Source: an uncultured bacterium (GTDB taxonomy: Bacteria; Verrucomicrobiota; Kiritimatiellia; CAIKKV01; CAIJXV01). Taken from it: 64,000 nt of DNA. Position numbers and translations under genes: made by a program. Below the pieces are notes generated by a model that had not been told where the DNA came from, did not search any database, and saw only the letters and a list, made by a program, of their open reading frames with translations. The stretch spans positions 1-64,000 of the forward strand of contig CAIJXV010000047.1 in assembly GCA_903824675.1 (NCBI GenBank), read 5' to 3'. This document shows, in pieces, positions 43,113-52,699 of this stretch; the stretch's first letter is position 1, and the number at the start of each line of letters is the position of its first letter.

Positions 43113-44285
43113 ATGAAACAAGATCCCTTCGATATTATTGCCAACGGGCGGGTACTGTTGCCGGATGGGGAAACGGCGGCTGTGGATCTCCGAATTCAGC
43201 AGGGCTTGATTGTTGAAATCGCACCTCGTTTGAAGGGTAAAAAAACACTGGATGCGGCAGGGGACTATGTGCTCCCCGGCTTCGTCGATCTGCATTGTCA
43301 TGGAATGGGTTTTTGTTCGCTCGAGAAAGGATCCTTGGCCGAATGGGCAGCACTTGAGGCCCAACAGGGAGCCACCCGTTTTTTTCCAACGTTGTTTGGT
43401 CCGCCCGAGAATTTAATCGAATTAATGCAGCAACATCTCCGGGAAACCGACCAATTAAAAGCCACCCCACAAGTGGGCGGGTTCCGCTTGGAATCTCCCT
43501 ATCTGGCGCAGACGGGTGCGGGACGCGGTGAAGATCTGGCACCGATCCTACCCGAATTGACCGATCGCCTGTTAATCGCGGGGGGCGGACACATCCGGAT
43601 CTGGGATTTATCGCCAGAATTGCCAGGAGCGGTGGAAACCATCGCCCGCCTAAGCGGGCAGGGGGTGGTATGCAGTCTGGCCCACACGCGAGCCACGATC
43701 GAACAGGCACGCGCGGCGGTTGATGCCGGTTTGCGGCTCGTGACCCATCTTTTTGATACCTTTGCGGTACCTGAAATGATCGATCCCGGTGTTTATCCGG
43801 CGGGCTTGGTGGATTACTTGCTGGTCGAGGACCGGGTAACTTGTGAGATCATCGCCGACGGGACGCATGTCCATCCTTTGCTGGTGGAGAAAGCGCTGCG
43901 ATGTAAAGGGCCGAAGGGTGTGGCCTTTGTAACCGACAGCAATTATGGCGCAGGATTGCCACCGGGAGATTATCGGTTGCCTGCAGGATGGGGCGAGGCC
44001 CGGATCCGGGATCGGAATAATGGGGTCCGCTTGATTGCGCGGGGACTGGTATTGGCAGGAAGTGCGCTGACCCCGTTGAACTGTTTCCAAAATGCCGTTC
44101 AATTATTTGGAAAAAGCCTGGCGGTTGCCAGCCGGTTATGTTCAGCGAACCCGGCCCGACTCTTAGGATTGAATGCCGGAGAGGTGGCCCTGGGTCGGAA
44201 TGCCGACCTCGTAATGCTAGATGCCGATTTGAATTTAAAAACGACCATTGTTGCAGGTCGAGGTGTTTTTGGCGTTTACGAATAG
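43113..44285 (+). CDS. nagA: N-acetylglucosamine-6-phosphate deacetylase-like amidohydrolase
   Basis: The 390-residue protein has the NagA/amidohydrolase layout: a small beta domain, GFVDLHCHGMGF metal motif, FFPTLFGPPENLIE, VVCSLAHTRATIEQARAAVD, THLFDTFAVPE, then VTCEIIADGTHVHPLLVEKA and FVTDSNYGAGLPPGDY. NagA removes the acetyl group from GlcNAc-6-phosphate. The neighbouring NagB-like gene and oxidoreductase support amino-sugar breakdown. The ribosome site is weak (GGAAATTCAGTGT before ATG). Confidence 0.82.
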   Translation: MKQDPFDIIANGRVLLPDGETAAVDLRIQQGLIVEIAPRLKGKKTLDAAGDYVLPGFVDLHCHGMGFCSLEKGSLAEWAALEAQQGATRFFPTLFGPPENLIELMQQHLRETDQLKATPQVGGFRLESPYLAQTGAGRGEDLAPILPELTDRLLIAGGGHIRIWDLSPELPGAVETIARLSGQGVVCSLAHTRATIEQARAAVDAGLRLVTHLFDTFAVPEMIDPGVYPAGLVDYLLVEDRVTCEIIADGTHVHPLLVEKALRCKGPKGVAFVTDSNYGAGLPPGDYRLPAGWGEARIRDRNNGVRLIARGLVLAGSALTPLNCFQNAVQLFGKSLAVASRLCSANPARLLGLNAGEVALGRNADLVMLDADLNLKTTIVAGRGVFGVYE

Positions 44286-44344
44286 ATCGATGATCATCAG
44301 CCGAATAGGGTCGGGTTTAATAAATAGGAATAAGAGGAGCCATC

Positions 44345-45280
44345 ATGAGTAAATTTACATTCCGTCCGTCTCACTGGGTCCCGTTTCGGGATCTCAAGGA
44401 AATCGAGCGCGTTCGAAAAATCAAGACGAAGGATCTAGCCCGCCACAAGAATCCCGATTTTCAAATCCGGATTCTGCCCGCCGCCGATATCGAAATGCTC
44501 TGGGTCGCAGACATGGTGACCCGGCTCAAGCAGTCCGCCGTTACGGGTGAAAAAGTCGTCATGATCCTGCCCAATCCCTGTCCCACCTACCGGCATGTAG
44601 CCACCCTGGTCAACCAGTTGAAAATCAGTTGTAAATATCTGGTGGCTTTTGCAATGGATGAATATGCAAATGAGAAGGGCGAAATTGCGCCGGCGACCTG
44701 GCCATACGGTTTCACCTATGCCATGAAGAACTATTTCTGGTCCCGGATTGATCCTGAATTGCGACCGAAAGAATCAAATTTCGTTGGATTCACGAATAAG
44801 AACATCAAGGATTACGGTAAACTGATTGAGGATGCGGGAGATGCCGACATCTGTTATAGCGGTCCGGGATGGACGGGGCACCTTGCTTTTATTGAACCCG
44901 ATGCGCCGGAATTCAAGGCGAAAAGCTTGAAGGAATGGATGAAAATGGGTCCCCGGGTTTGCACGTTGAGCCCTTTTACTCTGGCCCAAAACTCCATGCA
45001 TGGCAGTTTTGGAATGAGTGGCGATCTTGCCGCGGTCCCGCCTAAGGCGGCGACCATCGGGCCAGCCCAGGTCATTGCTTCCCGGCATCGCATCGATGTC
45101 AGCGCCATTACGGTCCACGGCACCACGACGGCTTGGCAAAGGATGATCGCCCGGCTTTGCCTGCATGGACCGGTGACGCCGTTATTGCCGACCTCGATTC
45201 ACCAGTTGTTGCGAACCGACAGTTATGTGTCGGATGTCATCGCTCAAAACATAGAGGCGGATTGGGATAAAGGCTATTGA
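44345..45280 (+). CDS. Glucosamine-6-phosphate deaminase-like protein (NagB family)
   Basis: The 311-residue protein matches the NagB/6-phosphogluconolactonase fold: VVMILPNPCPTYRHVATLVN, AFAMDEYANEKG (catalytic Asp region) and SGPGWTGHLAFIEP (compare GGIGxDGHIAFNEP). It is longer and more divergent than standard NagB (about 266), so substrate and reaction may differ. Its place after nagA fits conversion of an amino-sugar phosphate to a ketose phosphate plus ammonia. AGAGGAG lies before the ATG. Confidence 0.75.
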   Translation: MSKFTFRPSHWVPFRDLKEIERVRKIKTKDLARHKNPDFQIRILPAADIEMLWVADMVTRLKQSAVTGEKVVMILPNPCPTYRHVATLVNQLKISCKYLVAFAMDEYANEKGEIAPATWPYGFTYAMKNYFWSRIDPELRPKESNFVGFTNKNIKDYGKLIEDAGDADICYSGPGWTGHLAFIEPDAPEFKAKSLKEWMKMGPRVCTLSPFTLAQNSMHGSFGMSGDLAAVPPKAATIGPAQVIASRHRIDVSAITVHGTTTAWQRMIARLCLHGPVTPLLPTSIHQLLRTDSYVSDVIAQNIEADWDKGY

Positions 45281-45282
45281 AT

Positions 45283-46233
45283 ATGAAACCTTTGGGACAG
45301 CGACAGATTCGATTGGCCATGCTGGGAATGGTGGACGGGAATGGGCACCCCTATTCCTGGAGTGCCATGTTTAACGGATATGACAAAGCGGCCATGGCTG
45401 AATGTCCATTTGCGGGCATTCCAGTCTATCTCGGTAAGGAGCCGGCCTCAGCCCTGTGCATTCCCGGGGCGAAAGTCACCCACATCTGGACCGATGATCC
45501 TGCCGATGCTCCCAAAGTTGCGAAGGCTTCCTTGATCCCGAATGTGGTAGAAAAGCCGGAAGCGGTGATCGGCCAGGTGGATGCCGTAATAGTGGCGACC
45601 GACAAAGGCCATGAACACGTGGCTCGATGTCGGCCTTTCATAGAGGCGGGCTTGCCGGTGTTTGTGGACAAGCCGATGGTGGATAATACTGCAGATTTAC
45701 GGATCATGATGGAGTGGGAACAACAGGGGGCGGGATTAATGTCCTCGAGTTGCATGCGGTATGCCAAGGAATTCCTGCCTTATCGCCTCTCGACGCATGA
45801 GTTGGGGGAGTTGCGTTATGCGAGCATTACCACCCCGAAAAGCTGGGAACGATATGGGATTCACGCCTTGGAGGGGCTCTATCCCATTTTGGGCCCTGGG
45901 TTTGAGACGGTACAAAATACCGGAACCCTCGATCGGAATGTTGTACATCTCAAGCATGACCGAGGCGTGGACTGCACGGTGGTCGCCAACAAGGATATGT
46001 ATGGCGCTTTTGGTGTGCTCCAATTGTGCGGAACGACCGGACATGTTAATGTGGCTTTGGGCGACACGTTTTTTGCCTTCAAGTCACAGTTGGAAGCTTT
46101 TATCGCCTATCTACGAACCGGGGTTAGGCCGTTTCCCTTTGATGAGACGGTGGAACTGATGAAAATCATCATCGCTGGAATTCAAAGTCGTGAACAAGGC
46201 GGACGAATGGTGCGCCTGGAAGAAATCAAGTAA
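45283..46233 (+). CDS. Gfo/Idh/MocA family oxidoreductase
   Basis: The 316-residue protein has an N-terminal Rossmann fold (RQIRLAMLGMVDGNGH, VDAVIVATDKGHEHVARCRP), the family motif VFVDKPMVDN (the EKP-type Lys) and a C-terminal alpha/beta domain. Such enzymes oxidise or reduce sugars with NAD(P). The N-terminal glycine motif is unusual (GMVDGNGHPYSW in place of GxGxxG). The ATG at 45283 is likely; a TTG at 45277 overlapping the previous stop is possible. It probably completes the sugar pathway begun by nagA. Confidence 0.82.
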   Translation: MKPLGQRQIRLAMLGMVDGNGHPYSWSAMFNGYDKAAMAECPFAGIPVYLGKEPASALCIPGAKVTHIWTDDPADAPKVAKASLIPNVVEKPEAVIGQVDAVIVATDKGHEHVARCRPFIEAGLPVFVDKPMVDNTADLRIMMEWEQQGAGLMSSSCMRYAKEFLPYRLSTHELGELRYASITTPKSWERYGIHALEGLYPILGPGFETVQNTGTLDRNVVHLKHDRGVDCTVVANKDMYGAFGVLQLCGTTGHVNVALGDTFFAFKSQLEAFIAYLRTGVRPFPFDETVELMKIIIAGIQSREQGGRMVRLEEIK

Positions 46234-46903
46234 CCGTTGTGGTCACCGATGGGCTGCGTGCCCGGTTTTCTCCTTGGTGGCGCCCGAGATTCTGAAATCG
46301 AAACCAGACCTAAACTTGTCGAGCATGAAGCGTTGCTGAATCCGGACAAGGCGGTTTCTGACAGAGTGTGGACGGGTAACCGTAGAAGCGGACGGACTAG
46401 CTCGCCTTCGGGTCGATTCTACGCCCTTGATGATCAACGCGCCAAACATCAGCAGGAAGTTTTGCGACGGTTGGCTCAAAGGGTGGTCAACAACGCTATG
46501 CATCAATCGGACGAACAAGATCCGCATCTCTGTTGCCTGGTATGTGCGGCAAGGAAGAAAGTTATCAGTGCGATGCGGGCAGAATGGCTACGGTCAAGAC
46601 CCAGGGCTATGAAGTCCGGGAATGCGATCGCGATATCACCCGTGAGACCCCGGTGAAGATCCAGAAATGATGGGCCCGGCACGGATTGACACCTGCCATG
46701 CAAAAGCCCGGCCGGCAAGTTCGGCCTATATGACCAGAGGAGGAGGGCTGAGTCAGGATCAACCACTCAGGGGTTGTCTCCTAAAGGGGTATAAACCTTT
46801 TATATTTAAGATAAGTTTTATCTTGATTCTCTAATACACCGGGGCTATTTTTAGACTAGAGTAAATGGCATTTTGATGGGGCGCACAAAACAGGAGGTGT
46901 TTC
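46234..46903. other. Non-coding gap with candidate promoter and operator before the PhnD-like gene
   Basis: No gene is supported in most of this 670-base gap; short frames on both strands lack ribosome sites and family features, so decayed DNA is possible. Near its end AAGATAA (46808-46814) and TTATCTT (46818-46824) form a 7-bp inverted repeat. It overlaps a promoter-like TTGATT (46823-46828), 17-base spacer, TATTTT (46846-46851). AGGAGG stands before the ATG at 46904. The palindrome overlapping the -35 box would suit a repressor or activator site for the sensor operon. Confidence 0.4.
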
Positions 46904-47863
46904 ATGACTCTGAATCATCGAATGGTTTGGGTCGGAACTTGCCTACTCATCGGGGGGGCGTTATTTACTTTATGGCTGGGCTTATTCAGCGGGGTCGGCA
47001 TCTCGCGGATAGATTTTCAAAAAGTCACTTCTGGGGAGGATCCGAACAAGGCGGGGGACACCCGTCCCATTCTTCGGGTCGCGGTCGGAGCCATGATTTC
47101 GCCCACGATCACGAAGCAGTATTATGAAGATCTGTTGAAATGGGTGGGCGATCAAGTCGGAATGCGCACGGTGTTTACCCAGCGAAAAACATACGCAGAG
47201 GTGAATAATCTTCTTGAAAGCCAGTGTGTCGATCTGGCCTTTGTGTGTTCGGGCCCCTATGTTGCCGGACACGCCAAGTTTGGAATGGAAATTATTGCCG
47301 TTCCGGTCGTGAATGGCAAATCAGAATATTATTCTTATGTTCTGGCTAACAAGGATAGCCCGATCGGAACATTGGATGAATTGAGGGGAAAACGATTTGC
47401 CTTCACCGACCCCAATTCAAACACCGGATGCTTGGTTCCGCGGTTCCTTCTCGCCCAGAAGGGCGAAACCCCCGAAACCTTTTTCAGCGAGACCTTTTAT
47501 ACCTACAGCCATGACAATTCGATCAAGGCCGTTGCGGAAGGGATGGCGGATGGCGCTGCAGTAGATTCGCTCATTTGGGAATTCATACAGGCGACAGAGC
47601 CCGAAACCGTTGCCAACACAAAGGTGATACGTAAATCGTCCCCCTATGGTATTCCCCCCGTAGTTGTCCATCCGGCACTGGATCCTGTGCTTAAGGCGAA
47701 GCTTAAAAAAGTTCTTCTCTCCCTGCATCAGGATCCCTTTGCTTTGTCACTGATTCAAAAGCTTCGCATCGAGAGATTTGAGGAAGGGGACGATTCGCTT
47801 TATCAGACGGTGAGGGAAATGGAGGCCTGGATCAAGTCTTCCCAATCAGGGCATTCGCTGTGA
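46904..47863 (+). CDS. PhnD-like periplasmic binding protein linked to a sensor kinase
   Basis: The 319-residue protein has an N-terminal hydrophobic signal or anchor (WVGTCLLIGGALFTLWLGLF) and a PhnD-type phosphate/phosphonate-binding fold: LRVAVGAMISPTITKQYYED, VDLAFVCSGPYVAGH, DELRGKRFAFTDPNSNTGCL and DGAAVDSLIWEF. No ABC permease or ATPase follows. Instead the next gene, overlapping by four bases, is a histidine kinase. So it likely serves as the ligand-sensing partner of that kinase rather than as a transporter component; such PhnD-kinase pairs are known. Confidence 0.85.
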   Translation: MTLNHRMVWVGTCLLIGGALFTLWLGLFSGVGISRIDFQKVTSGEDPNKAGDTRPILRVAVGAMISPTITKQYYEDLLKWVGDQVGMRTVFTQRKTYAEVNNLLESQCVDLAFVCSGPYVAGHAKFGMEIIAVPVVNGKSEYYSYVLANKDSPIGTLDELRGKRFAFTDPNSNTGCLVPRFLLAQKGETPETFFSETFYTYSHDNSIKAVAEGMADGAAVDSLIWEFIQATEPETVANTKVIRKSSPYGIPPVVVHPALDPVLKAKLKKVLLSLHQDPFALSLIQKLRIERFEEGDDSLYQTVREMEAWIKSSQSGHSL

Positions 47864-50040
47864 GACAAAAAATCTTTTTCAGATTATTGGCCCTGCTGGC
47901 CCTGTTAATCGCCTGTGCGGCGATCGCCATGACTGCGTACGAGGTTTTGTTGAATCGACAACAACACCGGGATCAAGCGCGGGGGAAAACGCGCATTTTG
48001 GCTCGACAACTCTCACAACTGTTGCTGTGGGATGATCGGGTGGCGGTTCGAGATCTACTCGATACGGCCGTCGCCGCCGACCCGCTCATTCGTTATGCGT
48101 TCATTGAACGCAAGGACGGATTTTACGCGCACACGTTCCGGTCCGGAGTTCCCACGGATCTACTGGGCACTCATAACGGCGCCCACGCTCTGATCGACCG
48201 CACCATTCGTAACACAACCGGGACGGTATTGTATGATATCGTCAGCCGAATTGAGCCAACGGGCGACATCCTCCATCTGGGTTTCGATCGCGACGCTATT
48301 GATCGAAAAAGCCTCCCGGTCATTGCCGATATCTTTTCGATCAGCCTCTTCTTCCTCGTTCTGCTCATCTATCCGGCATGGATCGTTTCGGCTACCATCA
48401 CTCATGAAATTGACCTGACAACGGGGAAGCTCATAGAGGTCAATGAAACCCTTGAAGCCCGGGTGATGGATCGCACCGCCGCGTTGGCCGACATGAATAA
48501 ACGCGTGGGGGAGGAGAGGGAATGGTTGGCCGTTACCCTGCGGTCGATTGGCGATGGCGTGATCACCACCGATATGACCGGACGGATTACATTATTCAAT
48601 CCGGTAGCCGAGGGGCTCACCGGATGGAAACAGGAAGAGGTGCTGGGACGAGTCTTGGCCGATGTTTTTAATATTGTCAACCAAGGCAATCGGGAAAAGC
48701 TTGAAAACCCGGTCGACCGGGTTCTGCGGAGCGGGAGCATGGTCGGACTGGCGAATCACACCCTGCTCATTTCCAAAGATGGCAGTGAACGGGTGATAGC
48801 GGATAGCGGGGCTCCTATACGGGACTCCGTCGGCCATATTATCGGGGTGGTGCTGGTTTTTCGCGATGTCACAGACAAAGAACGATTAGAGGTAGAACTC
48901 CAGCGGTCCGAAAAGCTTGATTCCATAGGCGTCCTGGCAGGAGGGATTGCGCATGATTTTAATAATCTCCTGGCCGCAATCTTGGGAAATCTCAATTTGG
49001 CCCAACTCGAGGTTCCACCCTCCGCTTCCACTCAATCGCTGTTGGAAAATGCTGAAAAGGCGACTTTGCGTGCCAAAGATCTGGCCTTTCGGCTCCTGAC
49101 CTTTGCGAAAGGGAGTGAGCCGGTCAAGACGACTTGCTCCATAGAGGAGATTGCGCGCGATGCGGCCCGGTTTGCACTAAGTGGATCCAAGTCCATCTGT
49201 CGCTTCGTTTTTGAGCCCAACTTGCCTGCGGTCGAGATCGATGCCGGCCAGATCAGTCAGGTGATTCACAACTTGCTCCTGAATGCGGATCAGGCCATGA
49301 CGAACGGCGGGGGGGAAATCATTCTGCGTGGCGAAGCCGTTGTGGTGGGACGGAGGGAGGATCTGCCTCTTGCGCCCGGGCATTACGTTTGCATCCGTGT
49401 TGAGGACCATGGAAGTGGCATTCCGGAGAGCCATCTCATCAAACTTTTCGATCCCTACTTCACTACCAAGCCGCATGGGAGCGGGCTCGGGCTGACGGTT
49501 GCCCACTCGATTATCAAAAATCACAATGGGCACTTCACGGTGACGTCGCAGCTCGGGAAGGGGACGACGTTTTCGTTTTATCTGCCGGCGAGTGGGGGAG
49601 TACCTCGAAAACCAGACGAAAAACAGCCTGCCATAGGAGACGGGAAAGGATTGATTCTCGTAATGGACGACGAGGAGGCTGTGCGCGACGTATTGCAGGG
49701 GATGCTTGCCAAAATCGGATACACGATCGAGTGTGCCGCCCATGGTGAGGAAGCGATGGCCAAGTGTCTTAGTGCTCGTGCGCAAAGTCAACCGTTTGAC
49801 CTATTGTTCTTTGACCTGACGATTCGCGGTGGGATGGGGGGGGTGGAAGCTCTTCGCCGAATACGCCAGGAAGGGATCCTGACCCCGGCGATCGCCTCGA
49901 GTGGGTACTCGTTGGATCCCGTCATGGCCAATCCACGCGCCTATGGTTTTTCGGCCGCCGTACCAAAGCCCTACAACCTAGGGGAACTTTCCCGGGTGAC
50001 CCGGCAAGTCATGGGGCGTGGTGAGACGACCAGCACGTGA
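47860..50040 (+). CDS. Hybrid sensor histidine kinase with PAS and receiver domains
   Basis: The 726-residue protein (GTG start inside the previous stop) has membrane helices near residues 6-28 and 155-182 around a periplasmic sensor domain. A short coiled linker leads to a PAS domain (about 225-340, GDGVITTDMTGRITLFNPVA), then a HisKA H-box (GGIAHDFNNLLAAILGN, His near 365) and an ATPase domain (NADQAM, DHGSGIPESH, FTTKPHGSGLGL). A C-terminal receiver follows (LVMDDEEAVRDV, phospho-Asp near 652 in LLFFDLTI, Lys in VPKPYN). It probably reads the state of the PhnD-like protein. No output regulator gene is adjacent. Confidence 0.9.
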   Translation: MRQKIFFRLLALLALLIACAAIAMTAYEVLLNRQQHRDQARGKTRILARQLSQLLLWDDRVAVRDLLDTAVAADPLIRYAFIERKDGFYAHTFRSGVPTDLLGTHNGAHALIDRTIRNTTGTVLYDIVSRIEPTGDILHLGFDRDAIDRKSLPVIADIFSISLFFLVLLIYPAWIVSATITHEIDLTTGKLIEVNETLEARVMDRTAALADMNKRVGEEREWLAVTLRSIGDGVITTDMTGRITLFNPVAEGLTGWKQEEVLGRVLADVFNIVNQGNREKLENPVDRVLRSGSMVGLANHTLLISKDGSERVIADSGAPIRDSVGHIIGVVLVFRDVTDKERLEVELQRSEKLDSIGVLAGGIAHDFNNLLAAILGNLNLAQLEVPPSASTQSLLENAEKATLRAKDLAFRLLTFAKGSEPVKTTCSIEEIARDAARFALSGSKSICRFVFEPNLPAVEIDAGQISQVIHNLLLNADQAMTNGGGEIILRGEAVVVGRREDLPLAPGHYVCIRVEDHGSGIPESHLIKLFDPYFTTKPHGSGLGLTVAHSIIKNHNGHFTVTSQLGKGTTFSFYLPASGGVPRKPDEKQPAIGDGKGLILVMDDEEAVRDVLQGMLAKIGYTIECAAHGEEAMAKCLSARAQSQPFDLLFFDLTIRGGMGGVEALRRIRQEGILTPAIASSGYSLDPVMANPRAYGFSAAVPKPYNLGELSRVTRQVMGRGETTST

Positions 50041-50201
50041 TGTTTCGGGATCGCGAAACTGAACGCTGACCATCAGGGGAATGACCCGTCAGGGCGCCAG
50101 AAGACCTTCGCTTTCGTCTTGCCTTTCAAGGCTTAGGTCTCTAACTTCAGCTCATAAGCAGTCTTCCCTTCAGCTTAAATAACAGATTCAGGAGAACCTA
50201 A

Positions 50202-51029
50202 ATGCCCATGAATATGCGACCGAGTCGGGTTTTGAAACAGTTGCGCGAAGGACATCTGGCCACTTGTTTCAAGATGAACTTTTCCGATGCCCGGGCGGTG
50301 GAAATCGCCGCAATGGCCGGCTTCGATTGTATTTGGCTGGACATGGAACATGTTGCCAATGATTTCTCCGCGATTGAGAATGGGATCTGGGCGGCGAAGA
50401 GTCAGGATGTCGATATTATGGTCCGCGTGGCTCGGGGGGGGTACAGTGATTATGTCCGTCCCTTGGAACTCGATGCCGCGGGAATCATGGTGCCGCACCT
50501 GATGAGTCTGGCGGATGCGCGATATGTGGCGCGAACGACCCGGTTTCATCCGATCGGGCGCCGTCCGGCGGATGGGGGGAACGCGGATGGGGCCTATTGT
50601 GGAGTCGAATTCACGGAGTACATCAAGCAGGCAAATGAGCAGCGGTTTGTGGTGGTACAAATCGAGGATCCTGAACCGATGGATGAATTGGAAGCCATTG
50701 CTGAGGTGCCGGGAATCGATATGCTCTTTTTCGGGCCCGGTGACTTCAGCCAAGGCATCGGTGCGCCGGCCCAATGGGATGATCCGCGCCTGATTGCTGC
50801 CCGTCGAAAAGTCGCTGAAGTAGCGGTGCGCCATGGAAAATTCGCCGGAACGGTTGGCGCGCCGTCCAACCTGCAGTCGCTGGTTGATCAGGGGTATCGC
50901 TTTGTCAGCATGGGAGCCGATGTCATTTCGTTGAGCAATTATTGCAAGGAAATCATGGCCGGGTTCAACCAGGTCAACGGTAAGGAGAAAGATCATGCCC
51001 AGACGCGATCCATTTACGCTCACCGGTAA
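50202..51029 (+). CDS. HpcH/HpaI-type class II aldolase
   Basis: The 275-residue protein has the HpaI aldolase fold: AAMAGFDCIWLDMEHVAND (catalytic His), VRVARGGYSDYVRPLELDAA, GIMVPHLMSL, VVQIEDPEPMDELEAIAEVP (metal Glu) and DMLFFGPGDFSQGIG (metal Asp). These enzymes cleave 2-keto-3-deoxy acids to pyruvate and an aldehyde. The SDR and AKR genes directly behind suggest oxidation or reduction of the same sugar acid. GGAGA stands before the ATG, and the 3' end overlaps the SDR gene by 35 bases. Confidence 0.87.
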   Translation: MPMNMRPSRVLKQLREGHLATCFKMNFSDARAVEIAAMAGFDCIWLDMEHVANDFSAIENGIWAAKSQDVDIMVRVARGGYSDYVRPLELDAAGIMVPHLMSLADARYVARTTRFHPIGRRPADGGNADGAYCGVEFTEYIKQANEQRFVVVQIEDPEPMDELEAIAEVPGIDMLFFGPGDFSQGIGAPAQWDDPRLIAARRKVAEVAVRHGKFAGTVGAPSNLQSLVDQGYRFVSMGADVISLSNYCKEIMAGFNQVNGKEKDHAQTRSIYAHR

Positions 51030-51780
51030 GGTGGCCTTGGTAACCGGAGGTGCTGGAATTGTTGGACAAGGTATATTCCGTGCTGTGGCCGAAGCCGGGG
51101 CGACGGTGATCAGCGCTGCGCGCACGTTTGAAAAAGGCGACCAGTTGGCGGGGATCTTGAGGTCTGAAGGACTGGATGCCCAAGCGATGATTTGCGATCA
51201 AGCCGACGAAGCTTCGGTCCTGTCGCTGCGAGACCAGATTCTGGCCCAATGGGGGCACATCGACATTTTGGTGAACAACGCCGTGACCCGGCCCATGAAG
51301 GAGGGCCACTCGGGGCCTGCCTCCACTTTTGCCGCCAGCATGGAGGTGAATGCCACCGGTCTTTTCATCATCACTCGCGCCTTCGCTGACGTCATGGCGG
51401 AACAGAAACAGGGTTCGATCGTGAATATCGCATCAATCCAGGGAGTGATCGGGCCGGACGCGACGCTGTACGAAGGGCTGCCTATGAGCGGATGGTATCC
51501 TGATTACTTTTTTCATAAGGGTGGAATGATCAATTTCACCCGATATGTGGCCAGTTATTACGGTCGCTTTGGAGTGCGGTGTAATGGCCTGATTCCCGGA
51601 GGTTTTATTCAGGAGACCACTTCCCCCGAATTTGTCCGGCGTTACAGTGCCCGGACTTTCCTGGGGCGCATGGCGAATCCGGAGGATATCGGCGGAGCGG
51701 TGGTGTTTCTCGGCGGAGATGCATCGGCCTATATCACGGGCGCCAACCTTCCGGTGGATGGAGGATACACGGCGAAATGA
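50995..51780 (+). CDS. Short-chain dehydrogenase/reductase
   Basis: The 261-residue protein shows the SDR motifs: cofactor site VTGGAGIVGQGI, HIDILVNNAVT, SIVNIASIQG (catalytic Ser), YFFHK (YxxxK) and a C-terminal ADxxGAVVFLGGDAS-like segment with ITGANLPVDGGYT. It starts inside the aldolase gene with AAGGAG upstream. It likely acts on a sugar or sugar acid related to the aldolase substrate; cofactor preference is not clear. Confidence 0.9.
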   Translation: MPRRDPFTLTGKVALVTGGAGIVGQGIFRAVAEAGATVISAARTFEKGDQLAGILRSEGLDAQAMICDQADEASVLSLRDQILAQWGHIDILVNNAVTRPMKEGHSGPASTFAASMEVNATGLFIITRAFADVMAEQKQGSIVNIASIQGVIGPDATLYEGLPMSGWYPDYFFHKGGMINFTRYVASYYGRFGVRCNGLIPGGFIQETTSPEFVRRYSARTFLGRMANPEDIGGAVVFLGGDASAYITGANLPVDGGYTAK

Positions 51781-52676
51781 CCGCCCTCTCCCGTCTGACC
51801 TTGGGAACCGTCCAATTCGGTCTGCCGTACGGGATTGCCAACCGGAGTGGGCAACCCACCTACGAGACCGCACGGGACATTATCGCCTGCGCTTTTGAGG
51901 GCGGGGTGAACTGCTTGGATACGGCGGCGGCCTATGGTGAGAGTGAAGCCGTCATCGGACGGGCATTGGCGGAGTTGGGTCTGACGGATCAGATGCAGGT
52001 GGTGACGAAGGTCCCGCCGATTCCCGCCCATCTGACCGGGGTGGAGGTGGACCGTTTTGTGAATGCTTCCGTATGCAAGTCCCTGGCCGCTTTGCGACTT
52101 GAGAAATTGTTTCTTTGTCTGTTCCATCGGGAAGAGGATGCCGGCCACATCGGGGCGCTGGAAAAACTTCAGGCGCAAGGATTGATTGAGCGGATCGGGG
52201 TATCGACTTATCTGCCGACGGTTACCGCGAAAATCCTGTCCGATGGCCGAAGCCAGGCCATTCAAACTCCAACCAGTATTTTGGATCAACGGTTCATCCG
52301 GACCGGGGTATTCGATCAAGCCCGGCAACGGCAGGTGACGGTTTTTGTCCGGAGCGTGTATCTGCAAGGATTGTTGCTCATTCCGCCGGATCGATTGGAT
52401 CCTTTTTTTGAGCCGGTTGTCGCATTGCATCCCAAACTGGAGCAATGGGCCCATGCGGCCGGTATCTCTCTGGCCGAACTGGCGGTACGGTTCGTCTTGA
52501 GTCTGGACGGCGTAACCAGCCTGGTATTGGGGGTGGAGACGGTGGAGCAGGTTCAGGAAAACATCCGATTGTGTGGGCGATCGCCTTTGCCGCCAGACCT
52601 CTTGCATGAGATTTTAACGGGGATTCCTGATTTACCCGATCGTCTGCTGATGCCCCCGTTTTGGCCGAAGAAATAA
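51777..52676 (+). CDS. Aldo/keto reductase
   Basis: The 299-residue protein is a TIM-barrel AKR: LTLGTVQFGLPYGIAN, NCLDTAAAYGESEAVIGRAL (Asp and Tyr of the site), VVTKVPP (Lys), FLCLFHREEDAGH (His), and a C-terminal GVSTYLPTVT and VTSLVLGVETVEQVQENIRL. It overlaps the SDR stop by four bases and closes the three-gene unit. The convergent lon gene ends 23 bases away. Confidence 0.9.
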   Translation: MTALSRLTLGTVQFGLPYGIANRSGQPTYETARDIIACAFEGGVNCLDTAAAYGESEAVIGRALAELGLTDQMQVVTKVPPIPAHLTGVEVDRFVNASVCKSLAALRLEKLFLCLFHREEDAGHIGALEKLQAQGLIERIGVSTYLPTVTAKILSDGRSQAIQTPTSILDQRFIRTGVFDQARQRQVTVFVRSVYLQGLLLIPPDRLDPFFEPVVALHPKLEQWAHAAGISLAELAVRFVLSLDGVTSLVLGVETVEQVQENIRLCGRSPLPPDLLHEILTGIPDLPDRLLMPPFWPKK

Positions 52677-52699
52677 ACCGCCGACTTCGGAGCGGTCGA

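Noticed and set aside
46237-46656. Possible 139-residue gene or transposase remnant, also a 94-residue frame on the other strand
   Set aside because: No ribosome site, family motif or terminal repeats were recognised, so a mobile-element call cannot be supported.
46706-46726. Hairpin GGCCG..CGGCC as a terminator of the amino-sugar operon
   Set aside because: Only a five-pair stem, nearly 500 bases after the last gene, and no T run follows.
50434-50441. G8 tract in the aldolase gene as a switch site
   Set aside because: The frame is intact across it, and similar G runs occur in several coding regions of this GC-rich window, so it is not special.
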